DNA from: a bacterium
GTDB lineage: Bacteria; Armatimonadota; Zipacnadia; Zipacnadales; Zipacnadaceae
Assembly: GCA_030603495.1 (NCBI GenBank)
Contig: JAUVXR010000001.1
Span: forward strand, 130,993-194,992
Direction: 5' to 3'
DNA length: 64,000 bases
Of the stretch, positions 41,109 through 50,199 are shown piece after piece. Each line of letters begins with the position of its first letter. Position 1 is the stretch's first letter. Under the pieces are notes generated by a model. That model had not been told where the DNA came from. It made no database searches and was given only the letters and a program-made list of their open reading frames with translations. A program made the position numbers and the translations under genes.

Positions 41109-42376
41109 TGACCGGCGGGCTGCGACAAACAGGCCTGACACTGGTTCTTGGGGCGCTGGTAGCATGCACGCTGGGTATCCCTGCCTGCGCGCAGGAGACA
41201 GCGCCACAAAGTTTCCTAGCGCCGACACAGGTGAGAGTTCAGGACGACGAGGCCGATAAGTCCGGCACGCGGCTGCAGGTCGAATGGACAATGCCCACGG
41301 GCGCCGAGCGCGTGGACGAATTTGTGCTCGAAGGATACCGCATATACGCAGCCGAGGCGGGCGAAGAGTTGGTGCCGTTTGAGGTCGTTGAAGGTGCCGG
41401 GACAACCGAGACAGTAGTGCGGGACCTGTGGCCAGGTAAAGAGTACGAGATCCAGTTAAGCGCGGTCTACCTGCCGGAAGGACAGAAGTGGGCGACTGAC
41501 CTCAAAGACCCCACGAAGGTCATCACTCCGGGGGCCGTAGAGACGCTGTCTGCGTCGGTCGGTCCCTACCAACCGGCAGCCGCCTGGTACGATTCTGCCA
41601 AGAGCAACGTGCTGCTTGTTGCCCTCCTCTATTCGATGATCGTTCTTCTGTGTTTCCACTTCGCTCGTCGCCGCGAGACGTACATTCGCCCCATCGCCGG
41701 TCTGGAGGCAGTCAACGATGCCATCGGCCGGGCCACCGAGATGGGCCGCCCTATGCTGTTCGTGTCAGGACTGAGCGGAATAGGCGACATTGCCACTATT
41801 GCCTCTATGCTCATCTTAGGCCACATAGCGCGGCGGGCTGCTGCATACGAAACGCCAATTATCGTGCCCTGCAACGACGCCCTCGTGATGACGGCCGAGC
41901 GGGAGATAGTGCATCAGGCCTACATCGAGGCGGGCAAACCGGACGCGTACGAACCGCAGAACATCTTCTACATCACTGACAGCCAGTTTGGCTACACATC
42001 GGCGGTGGACGGGATAATGGTACGGGAGAAGCCAGCGGCCAACTTCTTCATGGGCTATTTCTTCGCCGAGGCGCTGATCCTGGCAGAGACTGGTAATATG
42101 ACCGGAGCCATCCAGATCGCTGGCACCGACGCTGATACTCAGCTCCCCTTCTTTATCACGGCGTGCGACTACACGCTGATGGGCGAGGAGCTGTATGCGG
42201 CCAGCGCCTATCTGTCACGCAATCCCCTCCTGATGGCCCAGCTCAAGGGACAGGACTACGGAAAGGTCCTGCTGGTAGCCGGACTGCTGGTCGGAGTGAC
42301 TTTGGCTACATTGGCTATCTTTGTTGCCGAGCTGCAGCCGTGGTTCGAGAAGCTTCTCGCGTGGCTGCAGATCTGA
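41105..42376 (+). CDS. FN3-containing membrane protein, DUF6754-like, of the GlmL cluster
   Basis: 423 residues. A signal peptide (about residues 1-29, ending A-C-A-Q-E) leads into a fibronectin-type-III-like domain (residues 35-140). A membrane helix (about 165-188) precedes a conserved soluble part (190-375) that I associate with DUF6754: G-L-E-A-V-N-D-A-I-G-R-A-T-E-M-G-R-P and a P-x-x-F-I-T-A-C-D-Y segment. Another helix (about 382-405) ends it. It is the largest member of the cluster and probably spans the membrane with FN3 outside. Confidence 0.75.
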   Translation: MMTGGLRQTGLTLVLGALVACTLGIPACAQETAPQSFLAPTQVRVQDDEADKSGTRLQVEWTMPTGAERVDEFVLEGYRIYAAEAGEELVPFEVVEGAGTTETVVRDLWPGKEYEIQLSAVYLPEGQKWATDLKDPTKVITPGAVETLSASVGPYQPAAAWYDSAKSNVLLVALLYSMIVLLCFHFARRRETYIRPIAGLEAVNDAIGRATEMGRPMLFVSGLSGIGDIATIASMLILGHIARRAAAYETPIIVPCNDALVMTAEREIVHQAYIEAGKPDAYEPQNIFYITDSQFGYTSAVDGIMVREKPAANFFMGYFFAEALILAETGNMTGAIQIAGTDADTQLPFFITACDYTLMGEELYAASAYLSRNPLLMAQLKGQDYGKVLLVAGLLVGVTLATLAIFVAELQPWFEKLLAWLQI

Positions 42377-42417
42377 ACAGCGGGTCGGCAAGGCCCAGTT
42401 GATAAAAGCAGACAACT

Positions 42418-43050
42418 ATGCGCCTACAGATACCTATTGCAATCGGTTTTGTGGCGGGGATGTTTATGTTCGTCCAGTTCTTCATCCCCCACCAGATGAT
42501 CAAAGCCAGCTTTGAGGACGCGTTGGACTGGGCTATCATCATCGGGGCCTTTGCGCTGGTGCTGGGGTTGGGGAGCCTGTTTCGCACCCATATTGACAAG
42601 ATTCGCCACCGCCGGGAAGGTTTCAGCTATAGCTTCGTTACGCTGATCAGCTTTGCAGTAATGTTCTTCTTCGGCATCTTCTATAAGACGGCCCCGCATA
42701 CGACCTTTGATTGGCTGTTCATGAACGTGCAGGTGCCGTTGGAGGCAACCATGTTTTCCCTGCTGGCCTTTTTCATTGCCTCGGCGGCCTATCGGACCTT
42801 CCGGGCCCGCAGCGTGGAGGCCACGCTGCTGCTGTCGGTGGCCATAATAGTGATGCTGGGACGGGTGCCGATAAGCGACAAGATCCCCTACCTGAACCTG
42901 CACGAGATCACCGAGTGGCTCATGATGGTGCCGACGGTGGCGGCCAAGCGGGGTATTCTACTCGGCGTGGCATTGGGGGCGGTCGCCACCTCCCTGCGCA
43001 TTATCCTGGGCCTGGAGCGTTCACACCTGGGCGGAGGAGGCGGCGGCTAG
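42418..43050 (+). CDS. Polytopic membrane protein of the GlmL cluster
   Basis: 210 residues with about six membrane helices, a basic loop after helix two (H-I-D-K-I-R-H-R-R-E-G-F) and a Gly-rich C-terminus. The gap to the previous gene is 41 bases and to the next about 27, so it is in the same transcript. No family is recognised. Confidence 0.72.
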   Translation: MRLQIPIAIGFVAGMFMFVQFFIPHQMIKASFEDALDWAIIIGAFALVLGLGSLFRTHIDKIRHRREGFSYSFVTLISFAVMFFFGIFYKTAPHTTFDWLFMNVQVPLEATMFSLLAFFIASAAYRTFRARSVEATLLLSVAIIVMLGRVPISDKIPYLNLHEITEWLMMVPTVAAKRGILLGVALGAVATSLRIILGLERSHLGGGGGG

Positions 43051-43077
43051 TCGCAGGTGCAGCCGGGAGCAACTGCT

Positions 43078-43905
43078 ATGTGGGAGAAGCTACTCTACTT
43101 CGATCGGCGCATTATTTTCGTCCTGATAGGACTGGTGGTCATCATCCCGTTCCTGACGGGGTGGATGGTTCCCCATGGTCAGATTACGCCGTCCACTCAG
43201 AATCTATATAACGAGATCGAGAGCCTGGAGCCGGGCACCCCGGTGATGCTGGTCTTCGACTACGGCCCCTCGGGCATGCCCGAGCTCCACCCGATGGCAA
43301 CGGCGCTGACCCACCATATTCTATCCCGCGACCTGCGTCTGCTGGGCGTAGCGATAGTGGTGACGGGGCCTTCCATGTGTCAGGACGTTGTAGCGCCCCT
43401 AGCGGAGGAACTGCACAAAGTCGAGGGAGTTGACTGGGTGAATCTGGGCTGGAAGCCCGGCGGAGTGGTACCGATTACGCAGATGGGCGAGAACATAAAG
43501 CGCACCTATCCCAGCGATTTCCAGGGCCGCCCCACCAATGAGCTGGAGGTTATGGCGGGCATTCGCGACTACCAGGACATTGGCCTGATCATAGACCTGG
43601 CCTCGGGCAACGCGCCCGGGGCCTGGATCGCCTACGCCCACGATCCCTACAAAGTCAAACTGGCCACCGGGGTAACCGGGGTAATGGCCATAGACTACTA
43701 CGTCTACCTGCAAACTGGGCAGCTATGCGGCTTGCTTAACGGCCTCAGAGGCGCTGCGGAGTATGAACAGCTGATTGGGAAGAAGGGCTTTGGGTTCCTC
43801 GGTATGTCTTCCCAGTCGGTCGCACATCTGGTCATCATATTCTTTGTCATCATCGGCAATATCGGATACTTCACCGTGAGACGTAGTCGCCAGCGATCGG
43901 AATAA
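43078..43905 (+). CDS. Bitopic membrane protein with a soluble central domain, GlmL cluster
   Basis: 275 residues from the ATG preceded by CGGGAG (a GTG further up is possible). One helix lies near the N-terminus (residues 12-32) and one near the C-terminus (about 247-267). The roughly 200 residues between them are probably one alpha/beta domain (G-T-P-V-M-L-V-F-D-Y-G-P-S-G; L-I-I-D-L-A-S-G-N-A-P-G). That domain may bind or cleave something, but no catalytic motif is obvious. It is followed after three bases by the last gene. Confidence 0.72.
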   Translation: MWEKLLYFDRRIIFVLIGLVVIIPFLTGWMVPHGQITPSTQNLYNEIESLEPGTPVMLVFDYGPSGMPELHPMATALTHHILSRDLRLLGVAIVVTGPSMCQDVVAPLAEELHKVEGVDWVNLGWKPGGVVPITQMGENIKRTYPSDFQGRPTNELEVMAGIRDYQDIGLIIDLASGNAPGAWIAYAHDPYKVKLATGVTGVMAIDYYVYLQTGQLCGLLNGLRGAAEYEQLIGKKGFGFLGMSSQSVAHLVIIFFVIIGNIGYFTVRRSRQRSE

Positions 43906-43908
43906 GCC

Positions 43909-44643
43909 ATGCCTGGAGCTGCTGGTGGGATAAATGCAATCTGGGGAATCTCGACCGAGGTCATCGGCATCTGGCTGGCCGCGCTGCTGACCCTGGCCAT
44001 CTACAGCTTCCTGTACGGGGACAATCCGGTGTATAAGGTGGCCGAGCATGTCTTCGTGGGTGTCTCGGCGGCTTACGGGGCAGCTCTTACCTACCACCTG
44101 GCGATCATACCCAAACTATACAACCCCCTCTTCCGGCCGGATTTGGTGCCGGACGCTGACGAGCCCCAGTATATCCTGATCATCCCCGGTCTCCTCGGCC
44201 TGCTCATCTTCAGCCGGTTCATTCCCCGCTACGACTGGCTTTCGCGTTGGCCCATCGCCTTCATTATGGGCCTGTATGCAGGCTTGAGTATACCGCGAGT
44301 GATCCAGACTAACATTCTCAAGCAGATGCAGGCCACGATTGCGCCACTGCTGCCGGTTGACGCGGGCGGAGAATACCTGCTTTTCTCGGGCTTTGAGAAC
44401 TTGCTGCTGGTGGTGGGGGTCGTCTGCACGCTGGCCTACTTCTACTTCTCGCTGCCGCATCGCGGGGTGATGGGCGGCATGTCACGCGTGGGGATATGGT
44501 TCCTGATGATCGGCTTTGGCGCGGGCTTTGGCAACACGGTGATGGCCCGCATCTCGCTGCTTATCGGCCGCATTCAGTTCATGCTCTATGACTGGCTGCC
44601 GACGATCGGCATTCACCTCGGCAGCGGGCCCGGTGTGGGCTGA
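43909..44643 (+). CDS. Polytopic membrane protein, last gene of the GlmL cluster
   Basis: 244 residues with about seven membrane helices, a short hydrophilic loop after helix two (R-P-D-L-V-P-D-A-D-E) and an uncharged end. It begins three bases after the previous stop. Its last 20 residues are Gly/Pro-rich. No family is recognised. A run of dispersed repeats follows the stop codon. Confidence 0.72.
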   Translation: MPGAAGGINAIWGISTEVIGIWLAALLTLAIYSFLYGDNPVYKVAEHVFVGVSAAYGAALTYHLAIIPKLYNPLFRPDLVPDADEPQYILIIPGLLGLLIFSRFIPRYDWLSRWPIAFIMGLYAGLSIPRVIQTNILKQMQATIAPLLPVDAGGEYLLFSGFENLLLVVGVVCTLAYFYFSLPHRGVMGGMSRVGIWFLMIGFGAGFGNTVMARISLLIGRIQFMLYDWLPTIGIHLGSGPGVG

Positions 44644-44679
44644 CGTGCACCTTACCCGGTAGAAGCGACATTCGTCTGG

Positions 44680-44715
44680 CCTGAGCTTGCCGTAGGCCCT
44701 GAGCCTGTCGAAGGG
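44680..44715. repeat. Dispersed repeat C, tandem copies 2 and 3
   Basis: CCTGAGCTTGCCGTAGG followed directly by CCCTGAGCCTGTCGAAGGG, the complement of the copy at 21497. The core is CTGAGC(C/T)TG(C/T)CG. Confidence 0.7.
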
Positions 44716-44741
44716 TGTCGCGATCACACCATGAGGCGTCC

Positions 44742-44798
44742 GTAGGGGCGAATGTTGCGACTTGTGGTGAGCTTGCCGAACTGCAGCAACATCCGCCT
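44742..44798. repeat. Hairpin family D, copy 2
   Basis: GTAGGGGCGAATGTTGC pairs with GCAACATCCGCCT across a 27-base loop. The loop contains a repeat C core (GAGCTTGCCGAA), so one element appears inserted in another. Confidence 0.75.
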
Positions 44799-44824
44799 GC
44801 TTTTGCTACGCGGGGCCGGCATCG

Positions 44825-44868
44825 TGGGGGCGGATGTTTCGCGCAGAGCGCTCAACATTCGCCCCTAC
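44825..44868. repeat. Hairpin family D, copy 3 (inverted relative to copy 2)
   Basis: GGGGGCGGATGTTT and AACATTCGCCCCTAC with an extra CGCG/AGCG pairing towards the loop. With copy 2 it forms an inverted pair flanking a 26-base spacer. Confidence 0.75.
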
Positions 44869-44887
44869 AGTACGAAGGAAGTGCTGG

Positions 44888-45388
44888 TTAGCACTCCAGC
44901 TTCTGTGACAGAATCATGCCGCAGTAGATGACCCGGAAGCCCGCCGCCTCATAGGCGCGAATCGCCGCGATGTTATTCTGGTCGGTGGCCACCTCGATGT
45001 ACTCGCAGCGCTGCTCGCGAAACCAGTGTATGGCCCGCTCGATCAGCTTCGTCCCAATGCCCTGGTGATGGAAGTCGGGGTCCACGGCCAGCGAGCGCAG
45101 TATACCCCAGCGCATCCCAAACTCTGCGGAGCGAGCGTGGTCTATGTTAACGACGATATATCCACTCACCTCGCCGTCGCGACGAGCCACGAACACAGCA
45201 AGATCGTCGGGCGGGCGGGCCATCCGACGGGCGTAGCTGAGCGCCTCATTACGGTAGTGTAGCTCGACCCGGTCACGGGGAAGCGTGTAGTCAATGCCGT
45301 GGCGGGTAAAGCGGCCGAAGGCGCGGGGCGCGATCTCGGCCATACGCTCCTCGTCGCCCTGCCGATAGTCGTCAATCTCGACAGCCAT
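44888..45388 (-). CDS. GNAT-family N-acetyltransferase
   Basis: 166 residues with the GNAT core: a V-x-x-x-x-x-G-E-V-S-G-Y-I beta strand, the acetyl-CoA loop L-A-V-D-P-D-F-H-H-Q-G-I-G-T-K-L near residue 95, and a final N-x-A-A-I-R-A-Y-E-A-A-G-F segment. The pattern is RimI-like but the substrate is unknown. AGGAGG precedes the ATG at the proper distance. It follows a repeat-packed region and is probably the end of a pab transcript or monocistronic. Confidence 0.88.
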   Translation of the reverse strand: MAVEIDDYRQGDEERMAEIAPRAFGRFTRHGIDYTLPRDRVELHYRNEALSYARRMARPPDDLAVFVARRDGEVSGYIVVNIDHARSAEFGMRWGILRSLAVDPDFHHQGIGTKLIERAIHWFREQRCEYIEVATDQNNIAAIRAYEAAGFRVIYCGMILSQKLEC

Positions 45389-45420
45389 GGGTTGACCTCC
45401 TATGTCGCGGGTGCGTGCAA

Positions 45421-46290
45421 TCAGTCAGGGCCGATCTCTTCAGCAACCAGCCGCTGGTAAGCCTCGCGCAGCCGCCGGGTGAGTGGGCCGACATCTCCGG
45501 GGCCGATGGCGCACCCCTCGAAGAGGGTCAACGGCATTATTTCCATGATGCTGCCTGTCAGAAAGGCTTCCGCGGCCCCCTGGAGTTGATACAGTTCCAC
45601 AGGCCCTTCGGAAAACGGAACCCCTTGGGCAGCACACAACTCCAGTACGCAGGCACGGGTGATGCCGGGCAGGACCCCGGCACTCGCCGGAGGCGTGAGC
45701 ACGCGGCTGTCGCCCTCAACGAGGAATAGATTACTGGCCGAGGCCTCAGCCAGTTGCCCAGAAGTATTCAAGAAGATCGCCTCGTCCACCCCGACCCGTT
45801 GAGCCTCAGCACGGGCGAGGATGTTACCCAAGTAGTTCACCGTCTTGATGTTGGACAACGGCGAATACTCGTTCCGCCGGGAGCTGGCCAGAACCGTGGA
45901 CATTCCCGTCTCATAAAGCTGCTCAGGGTAGCCCGATAGTGGCCGGACCCAGACGGTGACCGACGGAGTGGAGGCGTCCAGTTCAGAAGGGGCGCCGCCC
46001 ACGCCACGGGTCACGGTCAGACGAACGTATGCCTCCGACAGGCCGCTGGCCACCAGAGGCGTCTGCACAGCCTCCCGCAGCTCCTCAGTAGTCATGGGCA
46101 AGCGCATGTGGAGCTGCTCGGCGCCAGCCGTCAGTCGCGCCAGGTGAGCGTCAAGCCGAAAGATCTGTCCCAAATAGGCGCGCATTGTCTCAAAGAGGCC
46201 GTCGCCGTACAGCCGGGCGCGGTCGAGGCAACTACATACGGCCTCGTCCGGGGCAAGCAACTGTCCGTCGTGCCAGATCAGCTCAGTCAT
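45421..46290 (-). CDS. pabC: Aminodeoxychorismate lyase (class IV PLP aminotransferase fold)
   Basis: 289 residues of fold-type IV. The PLP lysine lies in [10 protein letters not shown] near residue 150; the N-terminal G-D-G-L-F-E-T and terminal T-G-S-I-M-E-I segments are typical. Fold IV also includes branched-chain aminotransferases, but the context settles the role: it overlaps pabA by four bases, and pabB comes first. It should release pyruvate from aminodeoxychorismate to give p-aminobenzoate for folate. Confidence 0.88.
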   Translation of the reverse strand: MTELIWHDGQLLAPDEAVCSCLDRARLYGDGLFETMRAYLGQIFRLDAHLARLTAGAEQLHMRLPMTTEELREAVQTPLVASGLSEAYVRLTVTRGVGGAPSELDASTPSVTVWVRPLSGYPEQLYETGMSTVLASSRRNEYSPLSNIKTVNYLGNILARAEAQRVGVDEAIFLNTSGQLAEASASNLFLVEGDSRVLTPPASAGVLPGITRACVLELCAAQGVPFSEGPVELYQLQGAAEAFLTGSIMEIMPLTLFEGCAIGPGDVGPLTRRLREAYQRLVAEEIGPD

Positions 46291-46886
46291 TGGCTTTGGG
46301 CTCCCTGATAAGCCAGGAAATTGCGCAGCAGGTCGTGGCCGAATTGAGTCAGGATGGCCTCAGGATGGAACTGCACGCCCTCGACGGGGCAATCACGGAA
46401 CCCGCGGTGGCGCAGGCCCATGACCTCGCCCCAGTCGGTGTGGGCGGTGATCTCCAGGCAGTCCGGCAAAGCCTGCGGATCAACGACCAGCGAATGATAG
46501 CGCGTGGCGCGGAAGGGACTGGGCAGATCGCGCAACACGCCGAAGCCAGTGTGGTGGACCATCGAGGTCTTTCCGTGCATGATCCGCGGTGCGCGGACGA
46601 CATTGCCCCCAAAGACGTGGCCGATGCACTGGTGCCCCAGGCAGACACCGAGAATGGGGACCTTGCCGGCGAACTCCATGATCACCTCATTGCTGATGCC
46701 TGCCTCCAGTGGCGTGCCCGGACCAGGTGAGATGATGAGGTGCGAAGGCCCCAACTTGCGAATACCGGCGCAGTCAATGGCGTCGTTACGAAAGACCACC
46801 GGCTCGTGCCCCAGCTCGCCGATGTACTGGTAGAGGTTATAGACGAAGGAATCGTAGTTGTCTATCAGCAGCACCAATTCTATCAT
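46287..46886 (-). CDS. pabA: Aminodeoxychorismate/anthranilate synthase glutamine amidotransferase
   Basis: 199 residues, class I amidotransferase. Motifs: [10 protein letters not shown] near residue 9, the nucleophile elbow G-V-C-L-G-H-Q (Cys near 80), and V-Q-F-H-P-E-A for the catalytic His-Glu. It supplies ammonia to PabB. Start and stop overlap both neighbours by four bases (ATGA). The same subunit may serve tryptophan synthesis if no separate trpG exists. Confidence 0.93.
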   Translation of the reverse strand: MIELVLLIDNYDSFVYNLYQYIGELGHEPVVFRNDAIDCAGIRKLGPSHLIISPGPGTPLEAGISNEVIMEFAGKVPILGVCLGHQCIGHVFGGNVVRAPRIMHGKTSMVHHTGFGVLRDLPSPFRATRYHSLVVDPQALPDCLEITAHTDWGEVMGLRHRGFRDCPVEGVQFHPEAILTQFGHDLLRNFLAYQGAQSQ

Positions 46887-48334
46887 ACCCCCGAGCCCTT
46901 GACTGGGGCTCGCCAGAGCGCTTCCCCCAGTGCCCGGCCCTTGTCGAGGGTCTCCTGGTACTCGGCCGCGGGATCGGAGTCGGCGACGATGCCCCCGCCC
47001 ACCTGGTAGTAGGCATTGCCGTTGGCGACGAGGATAGTACGGATGACAATGCTAAGCTGCATATGCCCGTCGAAGCCCAGGTAGCCGATGTTGCCCGTGT
47101 AGACGCTGCGCTGAGTCGGCTCCAGTTCGTCAATGATCTCCATCGAGCGGACCTTGGGCGCTCCGGTAATCGAGCCGCCGGGGAAGACGGCGCGCATCAG
47201 GTCAATATTGTCGCGACCGTTCGCCAGCTTCCCGGTGACCGTTGCCACCAGGTGATGCACCGTCGGGTAGCTCTCCAGCACTACCAGATCGGGGACGCGA
47301 ACAGTGCCGAAATCGCACACACGCCCCAGATCATTGCGTTCCAGGTCTACAATCATTACCAGCTCAGCATTATCCTTTTCGCTATTCAGCAGCTGTTCAG
47401 CTAGTTGGCGGTCCTCTTCAGGCGTCTGACCGCGCCGGCGAGTGCCTTTGATCGGCCGGGTTTCCACATAGCCGTCGGTGACTTCCAGGAACTTCTCCGG
47501 CGATGCGCTCACCACCTGGCCGGTGCCAAAGTCGAGGTAGCCAGCAAAGGGCGCCGGATTGATCTCCCGCAGACGCAGGTACAACTCCCAGGCCGGAATC
47601 TCGAGCGGTGCCTGAAAGCGTTGGGAGAGGTTGACCTGGAAGATGTCCCCGGCGGCGATGTACTCCTTGGCGCGTGCCACCGCTGCCAGGTACTCGTCAC
47701 GAGTGAAGTTGCTCTGCGGCTGACACCGGGCGGCGGGCTGGACCGAAGTCGCCGGCTGCGGCGAAGCCGCCTCAATGCGGCACAGCAGTTGCTCAACGCG
47801 CGCCTCGGCACGCCTTCGGCGGATCGGACCAGCCGGCGCTGGCAGGCCCGTGCTCAGCAGATAACCGCGCTGGCTGGCCTCGTCGTAGGCGTAGATGACA
47901 TCGTAAAGGGCCATATAGAGGTCGGGAATGCCGATGTCGTCAACTGCCGTGCGGGGCAGCCGTTCGAGGAAGTGGCACAGGTCGTAGCCAAAATAGCCGA
48001 CGGCACCTCCCCAAAAGGGCACCGGAGCTTCGGTGCAGGCCAGCTCGTAGCAACACAGGAGTTTCTGGAGCACCGCGAAGGAATCGCCTTGCTCAACTGA
48101 AGTCGTGTCACCATCAGCAATCGTGATTTGCGGGCCCTTACTGGTAACTACCAGAAATGGATCGCAGCCCGCGTAGGAGTACCGGCCGTACCGGTCCATC
48201 ACCATCGCGCTGTCTATCAGGAAGGGGTGCTCGCCCTGCAGCAGCGCTCCGCAAGCGACGAAGGCGGGCGGCGCGTCAGGAACCTCCGCAACGAGCAAGT
48301 TACCCGACCAAGTTGTAGTGCAGGAAGATGGCAT
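46883..48334 (-). CDS. pabB: Aminodeoxychorismate synthase component I
   Basis: 483 residues. The chorismate-binding domain shows [10 protein letters not shown] (Lys in the P-I-K-G-T motif is the PabB mark; TrpE has P-I-A-G-T), [17 protein letters not shown] and the final [11 protein letters not shown]. It makes aminodeoxychorismate from chorismate with PabA. It is the first gene of pabB-pabA-pabC. No strong ribosome-binding site is seen at the ATG. A loose gap separates it from the YchF-like gene upstream. Confidence 0.93.
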   Translation of the reverse strand: MPSSCTTTWSGNLLVAEVPDAPPAFVACGALLQGEHPFLIDSAMVMDRYGRYSYAGCDPFLVVTSKGPQITIADGDTTSVEQGDSFAVLQKLLCCYELACTEAPVPFWGGAVGYFGYDLCHFLERLPRTAVDDIGIPDLYMALYDVIYAYDEASQRGYLLSTGLPAPAGPIRRRRAEARVEQLLCRIEAASPQPATSVQPAARCQPQSNFTRDEYLAAVARAKEYIAAGDIFQVNLSQRFQAPLEIPAWELYLRLREINPAPFAGYLDFGTGQVVSASPEKFLEVTDGYVETRPIKGTRRRGQTPEEDRQLAEQLLNSEKDNAELVMIVDLERNDLGRVCDFGTVRVPDLVVLESYPTVHHLVATVTGKLANGRDNIDLMRAVFPGGSITGAPKVRSMEIIDELEPTQRSVYTGNIGYLGFDGHMQLSIVIRTILVANGNAYYQVGGGIVADSDPAAEYQETLDKGRALGEALWRAPVKGSGV

Positions 48335-48357
48335 TGAGCTATTAGGGGTACCCGGGG

Positions 48358-49416
48358 TCAGCGCGTGAAGCGAATCTGTAGAATGTCGCCGTCTTGGACT
48401 ACGTAATCGCGTCCCTCCACGCGCATGACGCCGGCATCGCGGCAGGCAGCTATCGAGCCGTACTCATCCAGAGCCGCAAAGGGGACGACTTCGGCGCGTA
48501 CAAAGCCGGCCTGCATATCACTGTGGACTTTGCCAGCAGCCTCAGGAGCCGTAGCCCCACCCGATATCGTCCAGGAATGAACCTCGTTCTCATTGACGGT
48601 GAAAAATGTGATGACGTCCAGCAGGTCGTAGGCAGCGCGAATGAACCGCTCACGGCCCGGCTTGTCCAGATCGAAGTCAGCGAGGAATTCGGCCTGCTCG
48701 TCAGCCGGCAACTGGGCGATTTCTGCCTCCAGCTCGGCGCACAGGGCAATCTGGCCCAGTCCTTGCTCGTCAGCGAACTGCCGCGACTCACCGGCAACCG
48801 TACCCTCCAGATCGCCCTCGGCCACATTGAAGACCGCCAGCAGCGGCTTCATCGTCAGCAGCGAGAAACCGCGCAGGAGCTTGTCTTCCTCCAGAGTGAA
48901 CTGCTCGTGCAGCAGACGTTGGCCGCCAGAGAGTACCTCGCGGCAACGACAGAGCACCTTCTGTTCCCACTGCTCGTGCGTCTCCAAGCTGCCCCGCTTT
49001 CTCTCGAGGCGTGCCAGCCGGCGTTCGACAATGGCCAAGTCGGTCAAGGACATCTCCAGTAGCACCGTCTCCAGGTCGCTCTTGGGGTCGAGTGGCTCTC
49101 CGCGGTGGTCCAACTCACCGAAGCACTGCACGACGATGGCGAAGCCATCCGCATCGCCTGCTACCTTCACAAGTTCGAGCTCCTCCGCAGCCCGACCGTC
49201 GCCGCTGCGCAGCGCCAGCAGGTCCACAAAGGTAGTTTCCGGCTGCACCATCCGCTGGGGCCGGCACAGCTCGAAGATGCGCTCGGTACGCTCATCAGGC
49301 ACCTCCACCACCGCCGCCTGGGAACCGGGGCCGTGGTGGTCAACCTCCTGCCCGCTGAGTATGCGGAAGCACGTCGTTTTGCCACTCCCGGGTAGTCCGA
49401 CTATCCCAATCTTCAT
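48358..49416 (-). CDS. ychF: YchF-like ATPase, divergent
   Basis: 352 residues, slightly shorter than typical YchF (about 363). P-loop G-L-P-G-S-G-K-T-T at residues 7-15 replaces the usual G-L-P-N-V-G-K-S-T. A helical coiled-coil insert around residues 120-190 and a C-terminal TGS-like domain (V-I-T-F-F-T-V-N; then G-D-I-L-Q-I-R-F) match YchF. The G4 motif reads F-N-V-A-E, an N-x-x-E type as in ATP-selective YchF. Much of the middle is poorly conserved, so a related but distinct OBG-type protein is possible. It acts on ribosomes or the proteasome-like response in relatives. Confidence 0.8.
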   Translation of the reverse strand: MKIGIVGLPGSGKTTCFRILSGQEVDHHGPGSQAAVVEVPDERTERIFELCRPQRMVQPETTFVDLLALRSGDGRAAEELELVKVAGDADGFAIVVQCFGELDHRGEPLDPKSDLETVLLEMSLTDLAIVERRLARLERKRGSLETHEQWEQKVLCRCREVLSGGQRLLHEQFTLEEDKLLRGFSLLTMKPLLAVFNVAEGDLEGTVAGESRQFADEQGLGQIALCAELEAEIAQLPADEQAEFLADFDLDKPGRERFIRAAYDLLDVITFFTVNENEVHSWTISGGATAPEAAGKVHSDMQAGFVRAEVVPFAALDEYGSIAACRDAGVMRVEGRDYVVQDGDILQIRFTR

Positions 49417-49539
49417 CCCATCACCTGCCTCGTGCAGGTCTGTAATTCGCCCTCGGTGGCCTGTCTACCTGCCTAGGGACGAAAAGTGGTGCCTAACAGC
49501 AGCACCACGCACAGGCTGGGAGCCGGTGCCACCGACTGT

Positions 49540-50199
49540 CTATGCATCAACGGAGCCAATGATGGCTTCGAGGGCCTGCCGGCAGACCGGCCCGGATCGC
49601 AGGAGACGAGGTGGAGAGCAGGTTAGGTCAAGCACCGTCGAAGGTAGGCCTCCGGGACAGAGGCCATCGTCAATAAGCATCTCTATTTGGCCGCCGAGGG
49701 CAGCAAGCACCTGCTCCGGAGTGGTAGTCTCTGGCGCACCAGACAGATTGGCACTCGTGACTGCGACGGGGAAGTCCGCCTGGCGCAAGATGCAGCGGGT
49801 CAGCTCGTGATCGGGCACGCGTAGGCCCACCGTGGACCTATCAGCAGTAGCCAGATCAGAGATGCGAGATGATTTGCACAAGACAATGGTGAGCGGCCCC
49901 GGCCAGAAACGGTCCGCCAGCTCAGAGACGCAAGACGGGACATCAACTGCAACCTGGGCAATATCACCGGCATCGGCGATCAGGATAGGGATGGGGATAT
50001 CCGCAGGCCGCTGCTTTGCGGCGAAGATGCGACGGAGGGCCGAATCCAGCATGACATTAGCAGCCAGTCCGTAAACGGTATCGGTCGGCAAAGCCACCAG
50101 ACCGCCCTGAGCCAGAATCGCCACGGCCCGCGTGGTGACTTCATCTGTCCGAAACTCGCGTACATCAACAACCTCCGTTATGATGCGATGCTCGCTCAT
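49540..50199 (-). CDS. tsaC: L-threonylcarbamoyladenylate synthase (Sua5/YrdC/YciO)
   Basis: 219 residues of the YrdC fold, without the extra C-terminal Sua5 domain. Motifs: L-P-T-D-T-V-Y-G-L near residue 38, K-Q-R-P near residue 62, P-G-P-L-T-I-V, and V-T-S-A-N-L-S-G, with a terminal G-x-x-S-T-V-x-D motif. It makes threonylcarbamoyl-AMP for t6A37 tRNA modification. Its start overlaps prmC by four bases. Confidence 0.92.
   Translation of the reverse strand: MSEHRIITEVVDVREFRTDEVTTRAVAILAQGGLVALPTDTVYGLAANVMLDSALRRIFAAKQRPADIPIPILIADAGDIAQVAVDVPSCVSELADRFWPGPLTIVLCKSSRISDLATADRSTVGLRVPDHELTRCILRQADFPVAVTSANLSGAPETTTPEQVLAALGGQIEMLIDDGLCPGGLPSTVLDLTCSPPRLLRSGPVCRQALEAIIGSVDA

Larger units (their letters stand above)
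44644..44887. other. Repeat-packed intergenic stretch
   Basis: About 245 bases between the cluster and a GNAT gene, made mostly of dispersed elements: repeat C as a tandem pair (44680-44715), hairpin D copy 2 (44742-44798) with a third repeat C core, GAGCTTGCCGAA, in its loop, and hairpin D copy 3 (44825-44868). No gene is seen. Confidence 0.75.
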
